A stretch of 64,000 nt of DNA from Thalassovita sp. (GTDB lineage Bacteria; Pseudomonadota; Alphaproteobacteria; Rhodobacterales; Rhodobacteraceae). The position numbers and the translations under genes are program-made. The stretch lies in assembly GCA_017792425.1 (NCBI GenBank), contig CP051233.1, positions 1,026,402 to 1,090,401 of the forward strand, read 5' to 3'. Shown here one piece after another: positions 27,087-36,718 of the stretch (position 1 is its first letter; each line of letters opens with the position of its first letter). The notes under the pieces were generated by a model that saw only the letters and a program-made list of their open reading frames with translations, was not told the origin of the DNA and ran no database searches.

Positions 27087-30000
27087 TCAAGCGGCGTCTG
27101 CCACTGGGGCTTGGAGATTGGCGCGCAGCGCGGCGCGTTTCTTTTCGACGTTTTCGGCGTGGCGTTCGCGCACATGGCTGTAGCCGCGAATGTGTTCCGG
27201 CAGGTCAAGAAGCGTGGCAATGCTTTCGGAATTGCCCGGCGTGGCCTGGGCGATGGCAAGTTCGATATCCGCCTCGTACTCTGCCAGTAATTTGCGGGAA
27301 AGCTTGGCCTCGGCGTTGTTGCGGAACGGATCAAGCGCCGTGCCACGCAGACCGCGCAAGCGGTTCATCCAGCGGAAGAAACGCAACGCCTTCTTGCCCT
27401 TGACTGCACCTTTTACGTGTTTGCCGGTTTTTTCATCGAAGCCGCCAAATGGCCAGGCGCCGAAGTAGAAGGTCAGGTCGAAATCACCCTCGAAAGTCTC
27501 TTCCAATCCCTTGATGAAAGACGGTTTCGAATAGAGCCGCGCAACTTCCCACTCGTCTTTGACCGCCATCAGCTTGTACAGCCCCTTGGCGGCGGCCATT
27601 TGCGCGACCTCATCCAGACCGGCCTGCTTTATGCGCGCCAAGGTGTCGGTATAGTGTTTGGCAAAAACGGCGTTCTTGTAGGAGACCAACTCGCGGCTGC
27701 GGTGGGCGATTACCTCGTCCAGTGACTGGGTGCGGAGAGTTTCCAGGATGATCGGCGTATCATCCCCGGCCAATCTGGCTGCGCTTTGCGGTTCGGCTAC
27801 GGCGATTCGACCGAGGTCAAAGGCCTGCTTGTTCTTCTCGGCGGCTACCCCGTTCAATTCAATGGCGTGATGGATTGCCTCAAGCGAAAGCGGAATGCCG
27901 CCCTGCTGCCACAAAGCCCCCATCAAAAGCATGTTGCTATAAACGCGGTCGCCCATGACCTTCTCTGCCAGGTGCTGGGCGTTAACGGCGCTTGCAGCGC
28001 TGCCGAGAACACGGATCAGGCGTTCAAGCTGTTCCTCTGCAGATAGCTGCCAGTCGGGGTTCTTGGAGAACTCGGATGTCGGGACGACCGTGGTATCTGT
28101 CACCGCAATGGACCGGCTCGGTGTCAGCTTGGATATCGCTTCGTCGCTGGCAGCCACCACCAGGTCGCAGCCGATTAGGGCGTCAGCTTCGCCAGCGGCG
28201 ATCCGGGTGGCACGCATCTGTTCGGGGCTGAGGGCGAACTTGATGTGCGAATGCACCGCGCCGTATTTTTGGGCCAACCCGGTGATATCAAGGTTTGATG
28301 AATAGTAACCATCTGCATGGGCGGCAACGGCCAGGGTTTGTCCCACTGTCACCACGCCTGCGCCACCAATGCCAGAGACCAGAATCGACCACGACCCGTC
28401 AATTGACCGTTGGGCGGGGGTGGGCAGATGGCTGGCGTCGATCGGTGCGCGCGATGCCTTTGCCTTGCGCGGTCGTGCACCAGAGACGGTGACGAAAGAG
28501 GGGCAGAAACCTTCAACGCAGGAAAAATCCTTGTTGCATGATGACTGGTTGATCTGTCGCTTGCGGCCTAGGTCAGTTTCCAAGGGCTCGATCGCCATGC
28601 AGGCGGACACGGTCGAGCAATCGCCACAGCCTTCACAGACCTCCGGGTTGATGAATGCGCGCTTGTCGGGGTCGGCCCATTTGCCGCGTTTGCGCAGGCG
28701 GCGGCGCTCGGTGGCGCAGGGCTGATCATAGATGATTACCGAGACGCCGGGCTTGTTGCGGAACTGGCTTTGCACCATTTCCATCTCAGAGCGCGGATGC
28801 AGGCTGACGCCAGCGCCTAGCGACTTGCCAGTGTATTTCTCGGGCTCGTCCGCCACCAGCGCAATGCTCTCCACGCCCTCAGCGCGCAACTGCGCTATCA
28901 TTTGAAGGGGGCCTATATCGCCGTCATGCGGCTGGCCGCCGGTCATGGAGACAAAGCCGTTGTGCAAAAGCTTGTAGGTCATTGGCGCGCCCGCCGCGAT
29001 TGCGGCGCGAATCGCCAGCAGACCCGAGTGGAAATATGTGCCATCGCCCATATTGGCAAAGACGTGGCTTTCGTCGGTGAACGGAAACTGGCCCAGCCAC
29101 ATCACCCCTTCGCCGCCCATATGGCTGACCGAGTTGGTCTTCATCGGGTCGCGCAGCATCGCCATGGTATGACACCCTATTCCAGCCAGGGCCCGGCTTC
29201 CGTCCACCACTTGGGTCGACCGACCATGTGGGCAGCCGGCGCAAAAGGACGGCAAACGCATCGCGCCGGTGCCAAGTGCGGGCGGCGCGTCACTGCGGTT
29301 GGGAAGGAACACGCCACAGTCCGGATCGGTTTCGGTTGCGACGCGCACCAATACTTGGGTGACCAGGTTGGGGGTGATCTCTCCGGCGTTGGGAAACGCA
29401 ACGCCGCTGTCCGGCGAGCCGTAAGTCTTGCCCACGAGGCGGGGCGCAATGCCCGAACCATAAAGGCTGCTGCGGATCTGATCCTCCAGCAGTGGGCGCT
29501 TTTCCTCGACTACGATGATCGTATCCAGCCCGTTGGCAAAGTCGCGAACCAACTGCGGATCGAGCGGCCAGACCATGCCGACCTTTAGCAACCGAACCGG
29601 CATATTGCCGATCTTGCCGTCACGGAATCCCAGCCCCGCCAAGGCTTGGTTCAGGTCTTGCCACGCTTTGCCAGCGGCGGCGATCCCGAGGCGCGCGCCG
29701 TCAGGTGCAGTAATCCGGTTAAGCTGATTGGCCCGGGCGTATTCCTGCACCTTGCCAAGCTTTACATCCCATAGCAGCCGTTCCTGTTCAGGGATCGGGG
29801 TGAAGGGTTTGATGCTGGTGTCCGGTCCCTCGCTTTGCGGCATTACAATCTTGGGGCTGTCGGGCGCCACATAAACCGACCCGCCACCTTCGACCACGTC
29901 AGTGACCAGCTTCATGCCAACAAGGGTCGAGGAATAGCGGCTCATGGCGATGCCGTGCAGCCCGAAATCCAGCACATCCTGGGCATTGGCTGGTGCCAGG

Positions 30001-30527
30001 AGCGGTATGCCGAGTGAGGCGAAGTTCAGATCGGAATAGCAGGCCAGCGTCGACGATTTCGCACCGTGGTCGTCGCCGACCAAAAGCAGACTGCCGCCTT
30101 TGGGGTTGGTGCCGGCAAGATTGGCGTGGCGCAACGGGTCCATCGAGCGGTCCATGCCCGGTGCCTTTCCGTACCAGATCGAAAACACGCCCTCGACCTT
30201 GGCGCCGGGAAACAGTCCGACCATCTGTGAACCCCAAGTCGCTGTGGCCGCGAGGTCTTCGTTCACGCCCGCCTGAAAGAAGATGTTATGTGCCTTCAGC
30301 GCGGCCTCGGCCTGCCAAAGGTTCATGTCATATGTGCCCACGGGGCTGCCACGATATCCCGAGATATAGCCGCCGGTATTCATCCCCGCCGCCGCATCAC
30401 GCTTGCGTTGCTGGATTGGCAGCCGCACCAGCGCCTGCATTCCTGTCATGTAGACCCAGCCTTCTTCTTGGGTCAGACGGTCTTCCAACGTCATTTCAAG
30501 ACGCTTTGTCGGCAGGTGCTGTGTCAT
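27087..30527 (-). CDS. Indolepyruvate:ferredoxin oxidoreductase, fused IorA-IorB type
   Basis: The 1146-residue protein has the single-chain arrangement of aerobic proteobacterial 2-oxoacid:ferredoxin oxidoreductases. A pyrimidine domain comes first (GMNTGGYISGYRGSPVGTYD, GVNEDLAATATWGSQ), then the ThDP/Mg region (MGGEGVMWLGQFPF, NMGDGTYFHSG). A cysteine-rich segment follows (NPEVCEGCGDCSTVSAC, then SSCNKDFSCVEGFCPSF), and last a C-terminal gamma domain (VSGIGGAGVVTVGQTLA). It oxidatively decarboxylates aryl or branched 2-oxoacids to acyl-CoA. Length matches the family. It is separated by 14 bases from ilvD and overlaps the serine hydrolase gene by four. Confidence 0.93.
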   Translation of the reverse strand: MTQHLPTKRLEMTLEDRLTQEEGWVYMTGMQALVRLPIQQRKRDAAAGMNTGGYISGYRGSPVGTYDMNLWQAEAALKAHNIFFQAGVNEDLAATATWGSQMVGLFPGAKVEGVFSIWYGKAPGMDRSMDPLRHANLAGTNPKGGSLLLVGDDHGAKSSTLACYSDLNFASLGIPLLAPANAQDVLDFGLHGIAMSRYSSTLVGMKLVTDVVEGGGSVYVAPDSPKIVMPQSEGPDTSIKPFTPIPEQERLLWDVKLGKVQEYARANQLNRITAPDGARLGIAAAGKAWQDLNQALAGLGFRDGKIGNMPVRLLKVGMVWPLDPQLVRDFANGLDTIIVVEEKRPLLEDQIRSSLYGSGIAPRLVGKTYGSPDSGVAFPNAGEITPNLVTQVLVRVATETDPDCGVFLPNRSDAPPALGTGAMRLPSFCAGCPHGRSTQVVDGSRALAGIGCHTMAMLRDPMKTNSVSHMGGEGVMWLGQFPFTDESHVFANMGDGTYFHSGLLAIRAAIAAGAPMTYKLLHNGFVSMTGGQPHDGDIGPLQMIAQLRAEGVESIALVADEPEKYTGKSLGAGVSLHPRSEMEMVQSQFRNKPGVSVIIYDQPCATERRRLRKRGKWADPDKRAFINPEVCEGCGDCSTVSACMAIEPLETDLGRKRQINQSSCNKDFSCVEGFCPSFVTVSGARPRKAKASRAPIDASHLPTPAQRSIDGSWSILVSGIGGAGVVTVGQTLAVAAHADGYYSSNLDITGLAQKYGAVHSHIKFALSPEQMRATRIAAGEADALIGCDLVVAASDEAISKLTPSRSIAVTDTTVVPTSEFSKNPDWQLSAEEQLERLIRVLGSAASAVNAQHLAEKVMGDRVYSNMLLMGALWQQGGIPLSLEAIHHAIELNGVAAEKNKQAFDLGRIAVAEPQSAARLAGDDTPIILETLRTQSLDEVIAHRSRELVSYKNAVFAKHYTDTLARIKQAGLDEVAQMAAAKGLYKLMAVKDEWEVARLYSKPSFIKGLEETFEGDFDLTFYFGAWPFGGFDEKTGKHVKGAVKGKKALRFFRWMNRLRGLRGTALDPFRNNAEAKLSRKLLAEYEADIELAIAQATPGNSESIATLLDLPEHIRGYSHVRERHAENVEKKRAALRANLQAPVADAA

Positions 30528-31750
30528 ATGAGGTCTCCTGGCAAATCGGGTTGGGCGAACAGATCGCTGGTGGCGATCCGACGCAGGTAGCGGGTCATTT
30601 GCATGGTTTGCGATGTCGAGAAGTATGCAATCACCAGATCGCGGTCAGGCGAGACATAAAGCCCCTGGTCCATGAACCCGCCTTTGTACAGGTCGCCATC
30701 GGGCCAGATGCAGTCCCACTGGCGCGCGTTGCCCAACATGGTGTCGTCACCAAGCCGGTCGACAAAGACAGGACCGTCATAGCCGTTCATGAAGAACCCT
30801 TTGTCACGCACACCTTTCCGAATTCGCGCGAGAACAGCGTCGCTGACCACCTGTTGGTCGGCCACACGCGACCAACTGGGTGTGTAGAGCATTCCGAACC
30901 GCGCCATGTCGCGCAGCCGTGATGAAACCACGCCATGCGCCAGCGCAATGCCATCCGGTGACAGATGGACCTGCACCGGGCCGTCGGCGCGCAAGTGTGA
31001 CCAGACATTCCGACGCAGCTGTTCGGCCCAAGGTAGCTCGGCGACCGCTTCGGCAAGATAAACCAGCACCTGTGTGCAAGGCGAGCCGTATTCGAATTTT
31101 TTACCGGGCGTGTCGATGCGTCGGCTGGATTGCAGCACTTCCAGCAAGGTTTCAACCTTGCCGTTCACCGGGTGGTTGAACTCGGCACGGAAAGCGCGGA
31201 TCGCGTTCGAAGTCGGGTCGGCGCGGGTTTGCTCGTTTTCTTCGCAGTCCATGCCCGGGGTCATATCCATGACCTGCCTTACAGAGACGTCATGCCAATC
31301 GGTATCGCGCAGGGCGGGGACATATTCTCCGATGCCGTGAGCATCGTCGATCCTTCCGGCGTCGATCAGGTGTTCGATTATCAGCCCCGCCATCGGCTTG
31401 GCGCAGGAAGCCCAGAGATGCGGCTGGTCTGCGCGCAGGTCGGGGTAGCTCTCGGCCACCACCTTGCCAGATTTGATCACCACGATGCCGCGCGCCCCGC
31501 TTTGCGGGTGGGCCAGAAAATCACGCAACGTCAGCGCACCAAGATCAGTCTCGGCGGTGATCTCCAGCACCGCGTCCATCTGTGCGTCTTCCAACCCACC
31601 CGGAGCAAGAGGCGAATGGGCTAGGGCGGTGGGCATGACTTCCGAAATATGCGTGCACCACCAATGCGCCACCTCGCCACATTCCAGTAATTTCGGCACC
31701 GAGACTTGCGCCCGCATACGGTACCTGTGTTCGGCAGTTCGATCGGCCAT
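30524..31750 (-). CDS. Serine hydrolase of the beta-lactamase/class C family
   Basis: The 408-residue protein has the SxxK active site as SCAK at 115-118 in HLWASCAKPM, followed by the family helix around VRQVMDMTPGMDCEE, and KKFEYGSPCTQVL where YxN is usual (Tyr-Gly-Ser). No signal peptide is evident, so it is probably cytoplasmic and acts as an esterase or amidase, not in antibiotic resistance. It overlaps the oxidoreductase gene by ATGA. In this operon it may release an acid from an imported ester or lactone. Confidence 0.82.
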   Translation of the reverse strand: MADRTAEHRYRMRAQVSVPKLLECGEVAHWWCTHISEVMPTALAHSPLAPGGLEDAQMDAVLEITAETDLGALTLRDFLAHPQSGARGIVVIKSGKVVAESYPDLRADQPHLWASCAKPMAGLIIEHLIDAGRIDDAHGIGEYVPALRDTDWHDVSVRQVMDMTPGMDCEENEQTRADPTSNAIRAFRAEFNHPVNGKVETLLEVLQSSRRIDTPGKKFEYGSPCTQVLVYLAEAVAELPWAEQLRRNVWSHLRADGPVQVHLSPDGIALAHGVVSSRLRDMARFGMLYTPSWSRVADQQVVSDAVLARIRKGVRDKGFFMNGYDGPVFVDRLGDDTMLGNARQWDCIWPDGDLYKGGFMDQGLYVSPDRDLVIAYFSTSQTMQMTRYLRRIATSDLFAQPDLPGDLI

Positions 31751-31762
31751 GACAATCTCCTG

Positions 31763-32296
31763 TTAGTTCACCAACGCGTTCTTGTGAATCACGCTGGATT
31801 TCATGATCAGATGCAGCGTCTGGGAGGGCCGGGTTGCGCCCACGCTATCATCAAGCGGGTTGCCGTCGATCAACAGAAAGCCGGCAAAGCTGCCTACCTT
31901 GATCCCGCTCAATTCGCTCTTGTAGAGATTGCGCGGCCCCGCCAGCGCGGTCGCCTGGTGCGAGTGTGTGATTGCCTCAGGCATGGTTTCGGTTCCATTC
32001 TGACATCTGAGAAAACCGTCGTGTTCTAGCCCGATCGCGTCTTGTGCGAACGTCTCGTTTCTGGTGGAGGCGCTGCTGCTAATCCCGTTGTTGTCCGGGG
32101 CGAACAGCGCGCCGGAACCAGCCATCCTGACTGAATCTGCGTGCTGGCCCAGGACCGTGAAACCAAGGGCTGCCACGCTTGGGAGGCACCGCCGTTTTGC
32201 AATGTTCAACTGGGCGGTATCGGCCACCGGATAACCGAAATCGAACCGTCCGAGATCTTCGGCCCAGTGGTTCGGGGCTGAGTTGATGCGCGGCAT
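31763..32296 (-). pseudogene. Amidohydrolase C-terminal remnant
   Basis: A 177-codon frame begins at an ATG that overlaps the DctM stop (TAATG). Only its end is recognisable: SGIKVGSFAGFLLIDGNPLD followed by LHLIMKSSVIHKN, the usual C-terminal strand region of metal-dependent amidohydrolases (GKLADLLLVDGNPL, then a KDGVIYKN-like end). The metal-binding HxH N-terminal part is absent, and the middle (residues 60-120) looks degenerate. It is most likely a truncated gene kept in the operon. A small functional protein cannot be excluded. Confidence 0.5.
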
Positions 32297-33552
32297 TACA
32301 GAAGTCCCAGAGACAGCCAAGGAAAGACAGTGATCAGGATCAGCCCGACCACCATTGCCGCGATATAGGGCAGCACCGAGATCACCAACTCGCCGAACTT
32401 TTGCTTGAAGGTCACCATTGCGACCATCAGATTCATCCCGACCGGTGGTGTCAGATATCCGATTTCCAGGTTGACGATCATGATGATCCCGAAATGCACA
32501 GGGTGGAAACCATAGGCTTGTGCCACCGGCATCAGGATCGGTGCCAGGATCAGGATCGCCTCGTTCGTGGTCATGAACGCGCCGACGATCAGCAGCAGCA
32601 AGTTGACGATCAGGATAAAGGCCAGCGGGTTGTCGATCCATATTTCAGCCAGCTCCACCATCTGCGCCGGAACCCGGTATTCGGTTAGGATGAGGTTAAG
32701 CGACAAGGCAACGGCGATCAGCGGGAATAGCGCCCCGCCGAGCTTGGCGGTTTCGGTGACGACCCTGAAATAGCCCGCCAGGTTCATCTCACGGTGAAGG
32801 AAAAACTCTATGGACAGCGCGTAAACCAACGCGACAGCGGCGCTTTCGGTGGGCGAGTAATAGCCCGAATAGATGCCGCCCAACAGGATCACAGGGAACA
32901 GTGCGGCCCATATCCCATCCCTGGAGGCCGCCCACAGCTCTGCCCAGTCCATCCGTTGCGGCGGTTGATGGCGGTTGGCCCAGACCGCATAGACGATCAT
33001 CAGGCCAATTAGCAACAAACCGGGCAGGATACCGGCCAGGAACAGGTCGACGATCGAGGTCTCGGTGACGAGACCATAAAGTATCAGCGGGATTGAAGGC
33101 GGGATAATAATCCCCAGCGTGCCACCCGATGCCACTGTGCCCAACGCAAAGCGGTTGCTGTACCCCGCTTCTTTCATCGCTGGATAAAGCACTGAGCCGA
33201 CGGCGATCATGGTCACGATGGACGAGCCTGAAATCGCGGCGAATACCGCGCAAGAGACGATGGCGGCTACACCCAATCCGCCGCGGGTCGGAGCGGTTAT
33301 GGCCCGCACGATGCGTACCAGCCGCCGTGCAGCCGTGCCTTCTGTCATCACCGCGCCGCAGAGCAGGAAAAGTGGCACAGACAGGATCAGTTCCTTGTTG
33401 AGCGAGGTCCACATGTCCTCGACGATGTAGTCGAGATAGCCATGCCCCCAGACCAGATGCACATATGCAATCGCAACGATCAGGATAACGGTCAGTGTCT
33501 GACGCATGACCAGCAGGACAAGGACAAGGGCAAGCAGGCCAAGCGCGCTCAT
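32296..33552 (-). CDS. TRAP transporter large membrane subunit (DctM-like)
   Basis: The 418-residue, roughly twelve-helix protein has the DctM pattern: an amphipathic start, the GGLGVAAIVSCAVFAAISGSS loop with its conserved SGSS, ASGGTLGIIIPPSIPLILYG, and the C-terminal LTPPVGMNLMV. It forms the Na+-driven channel with the DctQ-like subunit, whose gene it overlaps by four bases. Confidence 0.95.
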   Translation of the reverse strand: MSALGLLALVLVLLVMRQTLTVILIVAIAYVHLVWGHGYLDYIVEDMWTSLNKELILSVPLFLLCGAVMTEGTAARRLVRIVRAITAPTRGGLGVAAIVSCAVFAAISGSSIVTMIAVGSVLYPAMKEAGYSNRFALGTVASGGTLGIIIPPSIPLILYGLVTETSIVDLFLAGILPGLLLIGLMIVYAVWANRHQPPQRMDWAELWAASRDGIWAALFPVILLGGIYSGYYSPTESAAVALVYALSIEFFLHREMNLAGYFRVVTETAKLGGALFPLIAVALSLNLILTEYRVPAQMVELAEIWIDNPLAFILIVNLLLLIVGAFMTTNEAILILAPILMPVAQAYGFHPVHFGIIMIVNLEIGYLTPPVGMNLMVAMVTFKQKFGELVISVLPYIAAMVVGLILITVFPWLSLGLL

Positions 33553-34103
33553 TCCGGGGTCTCCTCGCGTTCGGGGGCGGTTGCGGTCCAGATGGCAAAG
33601 ATAAAGTAACGAATGGCAGCCGAAAGGAAGCCGATGGGGATTGCGGCCTGGAAGATCCAGACGGGCGTATCAAGCCCAGGCATCACGGTGCCGACTTCGC
33701 GTGAGGCGCTGACGAAGATCCACCCATAGTAGGCCACAGCGAGAAAGACCCCGCCGCTAAGCAGGTTGGACAATCGATCGATGTGCGCTGCCCATGAGGC
33801 AGGCACCCAATTGAAGGCGATGCGGGGAACGATCTGGGTGCCGGTCGCGACACTTACACCAAGCCCGGCAAAGGCGCCGATGACCAGAAGGAACAGTGAA
33901 ATCTTGCGGGCGCCGTAGACCCCGGTTGATCCCATGTCGAACCCAAAAAGGGTTCCTACCGGCCCGACCAATTCGCGTCCGGCCACGTCGGCGAAGATCA
34001 ATACGCCGATCAATGTGAAGGCGATAACGGCTATCCAGCGTTCCAGGATATGCCATACCTTTAGCAGTGCCGACACTGGCACGGGAATGGATCGGTCTGT
34101 CAT
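33549..34103 (-). CDS. TRAP transporter small membrane subunit (DctQ-like)
   Basis: The 184-residue protein has four hydrophobic segments and the DctQ-type RWIAVIAFTLIGVLIFADVAGRE stretch early on. It is located between the binding-protein gene and the DctM gene as in most TRAP operons. It stabilises the large subunit in the inner membrane. Confidence 0.9.
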   Translation of the reverse strand: MTDRSIPVPVSALLKVWHILERWIAVIAFTLIGVLIFADVAGRELVGPVGTLFGFDMGSTGVYGARKISLFLLVIGAFAGLGVSVATGTQIVPRIAFNWVPASWAAHIDRLSNLLSGGVFLAVAYYGWIFVSASREVGTVMPGLDTPVWIFQAAIPIGFLSAAIRYFIFAIWTATAPEREETPE

Positions 34104-34182
34104 GGGGTCTATCTTCCGCTTGGCCAGGGTGACGCCCCACGCCGCAGTTGGGGCGTCACCACGGGTTGCATCAGGATCGGAC

Positions 34183-35193
34183 TCAGCCGTTGCAAGCGAC
34201 CTTGGCTTTTTCCATCAGCGTCAGGATGGCGGTGCCATCGTCGCCATAGTCGGCCGCCATTGCTTCCCACCAAGGCGGGAGCTTGCTGCGGATCTCTGCG
34301 ACCTGCTCAGCACTCAGGCGGACGATCCTGCCTCCTTGCGATTCATGTAGCGCGCGCATCTTGTCCTCAAAGGCAAAGACCTCGTCCATGATGGCTTTCG
34401 ATGAAAAGGCCGGGTCTGCAAATACACGCTTGATGGCCGCCTGATCGTCTTCGCTCAGCTTGTCCATGATGCGCTGGCTGACGGCGAACATGCCGGGGCC
34501 GTTGGAATAGTTATACTCATTGGCAATCGGATAGATCTTGTTGAGACCCGAGGGGATATAGAAGGTATAGACAGTCGGGTACATGTCAATCAGACCTGTG
34601 GATGCCGCCGAGGCAGCCTCTCCGGGGCTAAGCGGCACCGGGTTGGCGCCAAACAGTTTCCAGTGCTCCGTATTGATCTTGTTGACCGAGATACCAACCT
34701 TCATACCCTTGAAGTCGTCTGCGCTGGTAATCTCGCGATCTGACATCAGGTAGCCATTGCCGACTTCGGCCCAAGACCCGAAAAATACGCCCTTGGGTGC
34801 AAGGCGCTTGCGGATTTCGTCGGTCAGGAACTTGTCCTGCACGCAGGCCCGCTGATCGTTGTTGTCATAATAGCCGTAAAGCTGCATCAGGCCGACTTCT
34901 GGCGCCTGTTGCCCCGCAGCGGATATGGTGAACAGGCCCATTTCGATCCGGCCCCGCGCCAACTGCGCAAGTGTGTCGTTTTCTGTGCCGAGCTGAGAGT
35001 TGAAGTAAGGTTCGACCCTGATCCGGCCTTCGCTTTCAGAGGCGATTGCTTCTGCCAAGCGGTTGACCTGGGCGCCCCATGGAGTTTTCTCGGGCGCGGC
35101 GGTAGCAAGCTTCAGTATGGTTTCCGCCTGCACGGTTGTCGCAGCGGCCAACGCCATCAGACCTGCGGTTGCGATTGTCTTGAATACTGTCAT
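34183..35193 (-). CDS. TRAP transporter substrate-binding protein (DctP-like)
   Basis: The 336-residue precursor starts at the ATG at 35193 behind AAGGAGGAG and has a clear signal peptide (cut near TVQAET). The mature protein has the DctP fold landmarks: LKLATAAPEKTPWGAQVNRL, QLARGRIEMGLF, the DFKGMKVGI region and GLIDMYPTVYTFYIPSGL, around the arginine that usually pairs with the ligand carboxylate. It binds an organic acid in the periplasm. It is the first gene of the nine-gene minus-strand run and divergent from a LysR regulator. Confidence 0.93.
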   Translation of the reverse strand: MTVFKTIATAGLMALAAATTVQAETILKLATAAPEKTPWGAQVNRLAEAIASESEGRIRVEPYFNSQLGTENDTLAQLARGRIEMGLFTISAAGQQAPEVGLMQLYGYYDNNDQRACVQDKFLTDEIRKRLAPKGVFFGSWAEVGNGYLMSDREITSADDFKGMKVGISVNKINTEHWKLFGANPVPLSPGEAASAASTGLIDMYPTVYTFYIPSGLNKIYPIANEYNYSNGPGMFAVSQRIMDKLSEDDQAAIKRVFADPAFSSKAIMDEVFAFEDKMRALHESQGGRIVRLSAEQVAEIRSKLPPWWEAMAADYGDDGTAILTLMEKAKVACNG

Positions 35194-35282
35194 CGTTTCT
35201 CCTCCTTGACGCGTTGAGGCGTCGGCTGGGGGATTGTCGATGCGAATTATCATTCATTCAAATTTACTTTTATAAATTTAAC

Positions 35283-35297
35283 ATTCATACTGTGAAT
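35283..35297. promoter_or_regulatory. LysR-type T-N11-A site upstream of TRAP operon
   Basis: ATTCA-TACTG-TGAAT is a 5+5 dyad containing T(35284)-N11-A(35296), the consensus form of LysR sites. It lies in the AT-rich gap between the DctP-like gene (start 35193) and the LysR gene (start 35396). Its location favours control of both genes by that regulator. Confidence 0.45.
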
Positions 35298-35395
35298 GAT
35301 TTTAATGTTCCCAATGCGTTTCAGCAGGTTAGGCGGCGCCGGGCGCAAAGAGACGTAACGTAAGTTGTATGCGGCGAGGCAGGACGCGGGACGAA

Positions 35396-36352
35396 ATGCA
35401 GAACCTAACACAGTTAAATCACTTCAAACTTGTCGCGCAGGAGGGAAGTTTCGCCCGCGCTGCGGAACTGGCGAACATCTCGCAACCCGCTCTAAGCAAT
35501 TCGATTCGCAGCCTGGAGAAGCGTTTGGGGATGAAGCTGTTCGAACGATCCGAACGTCCCGTGCCTTTGACGTCTGCGGGGCGAACTATATTGAGCCGTG
35601 TTGAGGCCATACTGTTCGAAGCCCGTAATCTTGAGCAAGAGCTTGCCAATCTCAGTGCGGGACAAAGCGGGCACATACGGGTGGGCATGACCGCAGTTTT
35701 TTCCACGTCTCTGGGCGGACCCATCATCGCGGAATGGCATGATGCGTACCCGAATGTGAAGCTCGACTTGATCGTCGCCGAAACCGTCGATCTGGTGACA
35801 GGCTTGCGGGATGAGTCACTCGACCTCATTGTTGGTGATGCACGAGATTTGCGTGAAGACGTGGACGACCTAAGCCTGACAGAACTACAGCCACAAGCCG
35901 GTGGTGCCTTCTGTCGCAATGGGCATCCGATCCTGAATATTCGATATCCCAAGCCGGCGGATCTTGCGCGTTATCGGTTTGCAGGGACGCATTTCCCGGC
36001 TGCGGTGACGCGGGCCTTTGCTCGGTTTCTGGGGCGCGATAGCGGGTCGCCGGAACCGATCATAGCGATAGACAGCCACAATATCGCGGCGCTGCGCGAT
36101 GCAGTGGCGGAAAGTGATATCATTCTTCTTTCAACCCCGGGCACCGTGCGTAATGCTCTTGCTTTGGGGTTGTTGAAGCAAATCCCCATAGAATTGGGTA
36201 TCGATGGCGTTTGGTCGATCGCTATCCGCCGAGGTAGAACCCAGCACCCCGCGGTTTCGGGCCTGCTCAGCAAGATCATCGAAACCGGTCAAAGAGAGTT
36301 CGATGACAGGCTCGCACCATATGCGTGGCGTGTCGGCAAGAGCGACTATTGA
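35396..36352 (+). CDS. LysR-family transcriptional regulator
   Basis: The 318-residue protein has the LysR winged helix (QLNHFKLVAQEGSFARAAEL, then SQPALSNSIRSLEKRLGMKLFERS at residues about 30-53) and a periplasmic-binding-protein-like effector domain. It is divergent from the TRAP/2-oxoacid operon and probably activates it in response to the imported acid. The ATG at 35396 fits the usual LysR N-terminus; an ATG at 35369 is also in frame, and neither has a strong ribosome site. Confidence 0.9.
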   Translation: MQNLTQLNHFKLVAQEGSFARAAELANISQPALSNSIRSLEKRLGMKLFERSERPVPLTSAGRTILSRVEAILFEARNLEQELANLSAGQSGHIRVGMTAVFSTSLGGPIIAEWHDAYPNVKLDLIVAETVDLVTGLRDESLDLIVGDARDLREDVDDLSLTELQPQAGGAFCRNGHPILNIRYPKPADLARYRFAGTHFPAAVTRAFARFLGRDSGSPEPIIAIDSHNIAALRDAVAESDIILLSTPGTVRNALALGLLKQIPIELGIDGVWSIAIRRGRTQHPAVSGLLSKIIETGQREFDDRLAPYAWRVGKSDY

Positions 36353-36526
36353 TTGACGATTCATTTTGGCGCTGGATTCAGGAAACCGGATCACCAACCA
36401 CGTAAATGGCAACACTTATTCCGCATACGGCGATGCCAGTCGGGCGGGGTCGAATAATCTCGGTTGAGAAGCGGGAAACGCGTCAGCCGACGACCTTCGC
36501 GGATATTTTTCCGTGTCCAAAGTCGC

Positions 36527-36718
36527 TTAGTCATCGGCATAGGGTTGTATGTTCCGTGCCGCCTCGGTGATGCGCAGGCAAACCCTTTCGGCGTCTCCAA
36601 GGTCATGCGACAGCAAGAGAACAAGTTTCGCCAGGAAAAGATCGCGCCGTTTCGGATCAATGGCATCAAGCTGTAGCGCAAGGGCTTCGTAAACGGTTTC
36701 AACTTCTCTGGGGGTCAT
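36527..36718 (-). CDS. DUF2783 small protein
   Basis: This 63-residue protein (MTPREVETVYEALALQLDAI at the start, LVLLLSHDLGDAE in the middle) matches the DUF2783 family, small helical proteins found next to aromatic FAD monooxygenases in proteobacteria. Its ATG overlaps the monooxygenase stop (ATGA), so both are made together. The function is unknown; a subunit or stabilising role for the monooxygenase is plausible. The 174 bases beyond it, up to the LysR gene end, hold nothing recognisable. Confidence 0.8.
   Translation of the reverse strand: MTPREVETVYEALALQLDAIDPKRRDLFLAKLVLLLSHDLGDAERVCLRITEAARNIQPYADD

Noticed and set aside
30524..31750. Possible antibiotic-resistance beta-lactamase
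   Set aside because: It has SxxK but no evident signal peptide, and it is coupled to a catabolic operon. An esterase-type serine hydrolase is the better reading.
31763..32641. A 292-codon frame ending in the amidohydrolase remnant
   Set aside because: Its first 115 codons overlap the DctM coding sequence in another frame and look like a shadow. Only the part from 32296 was kept, as a remnant.
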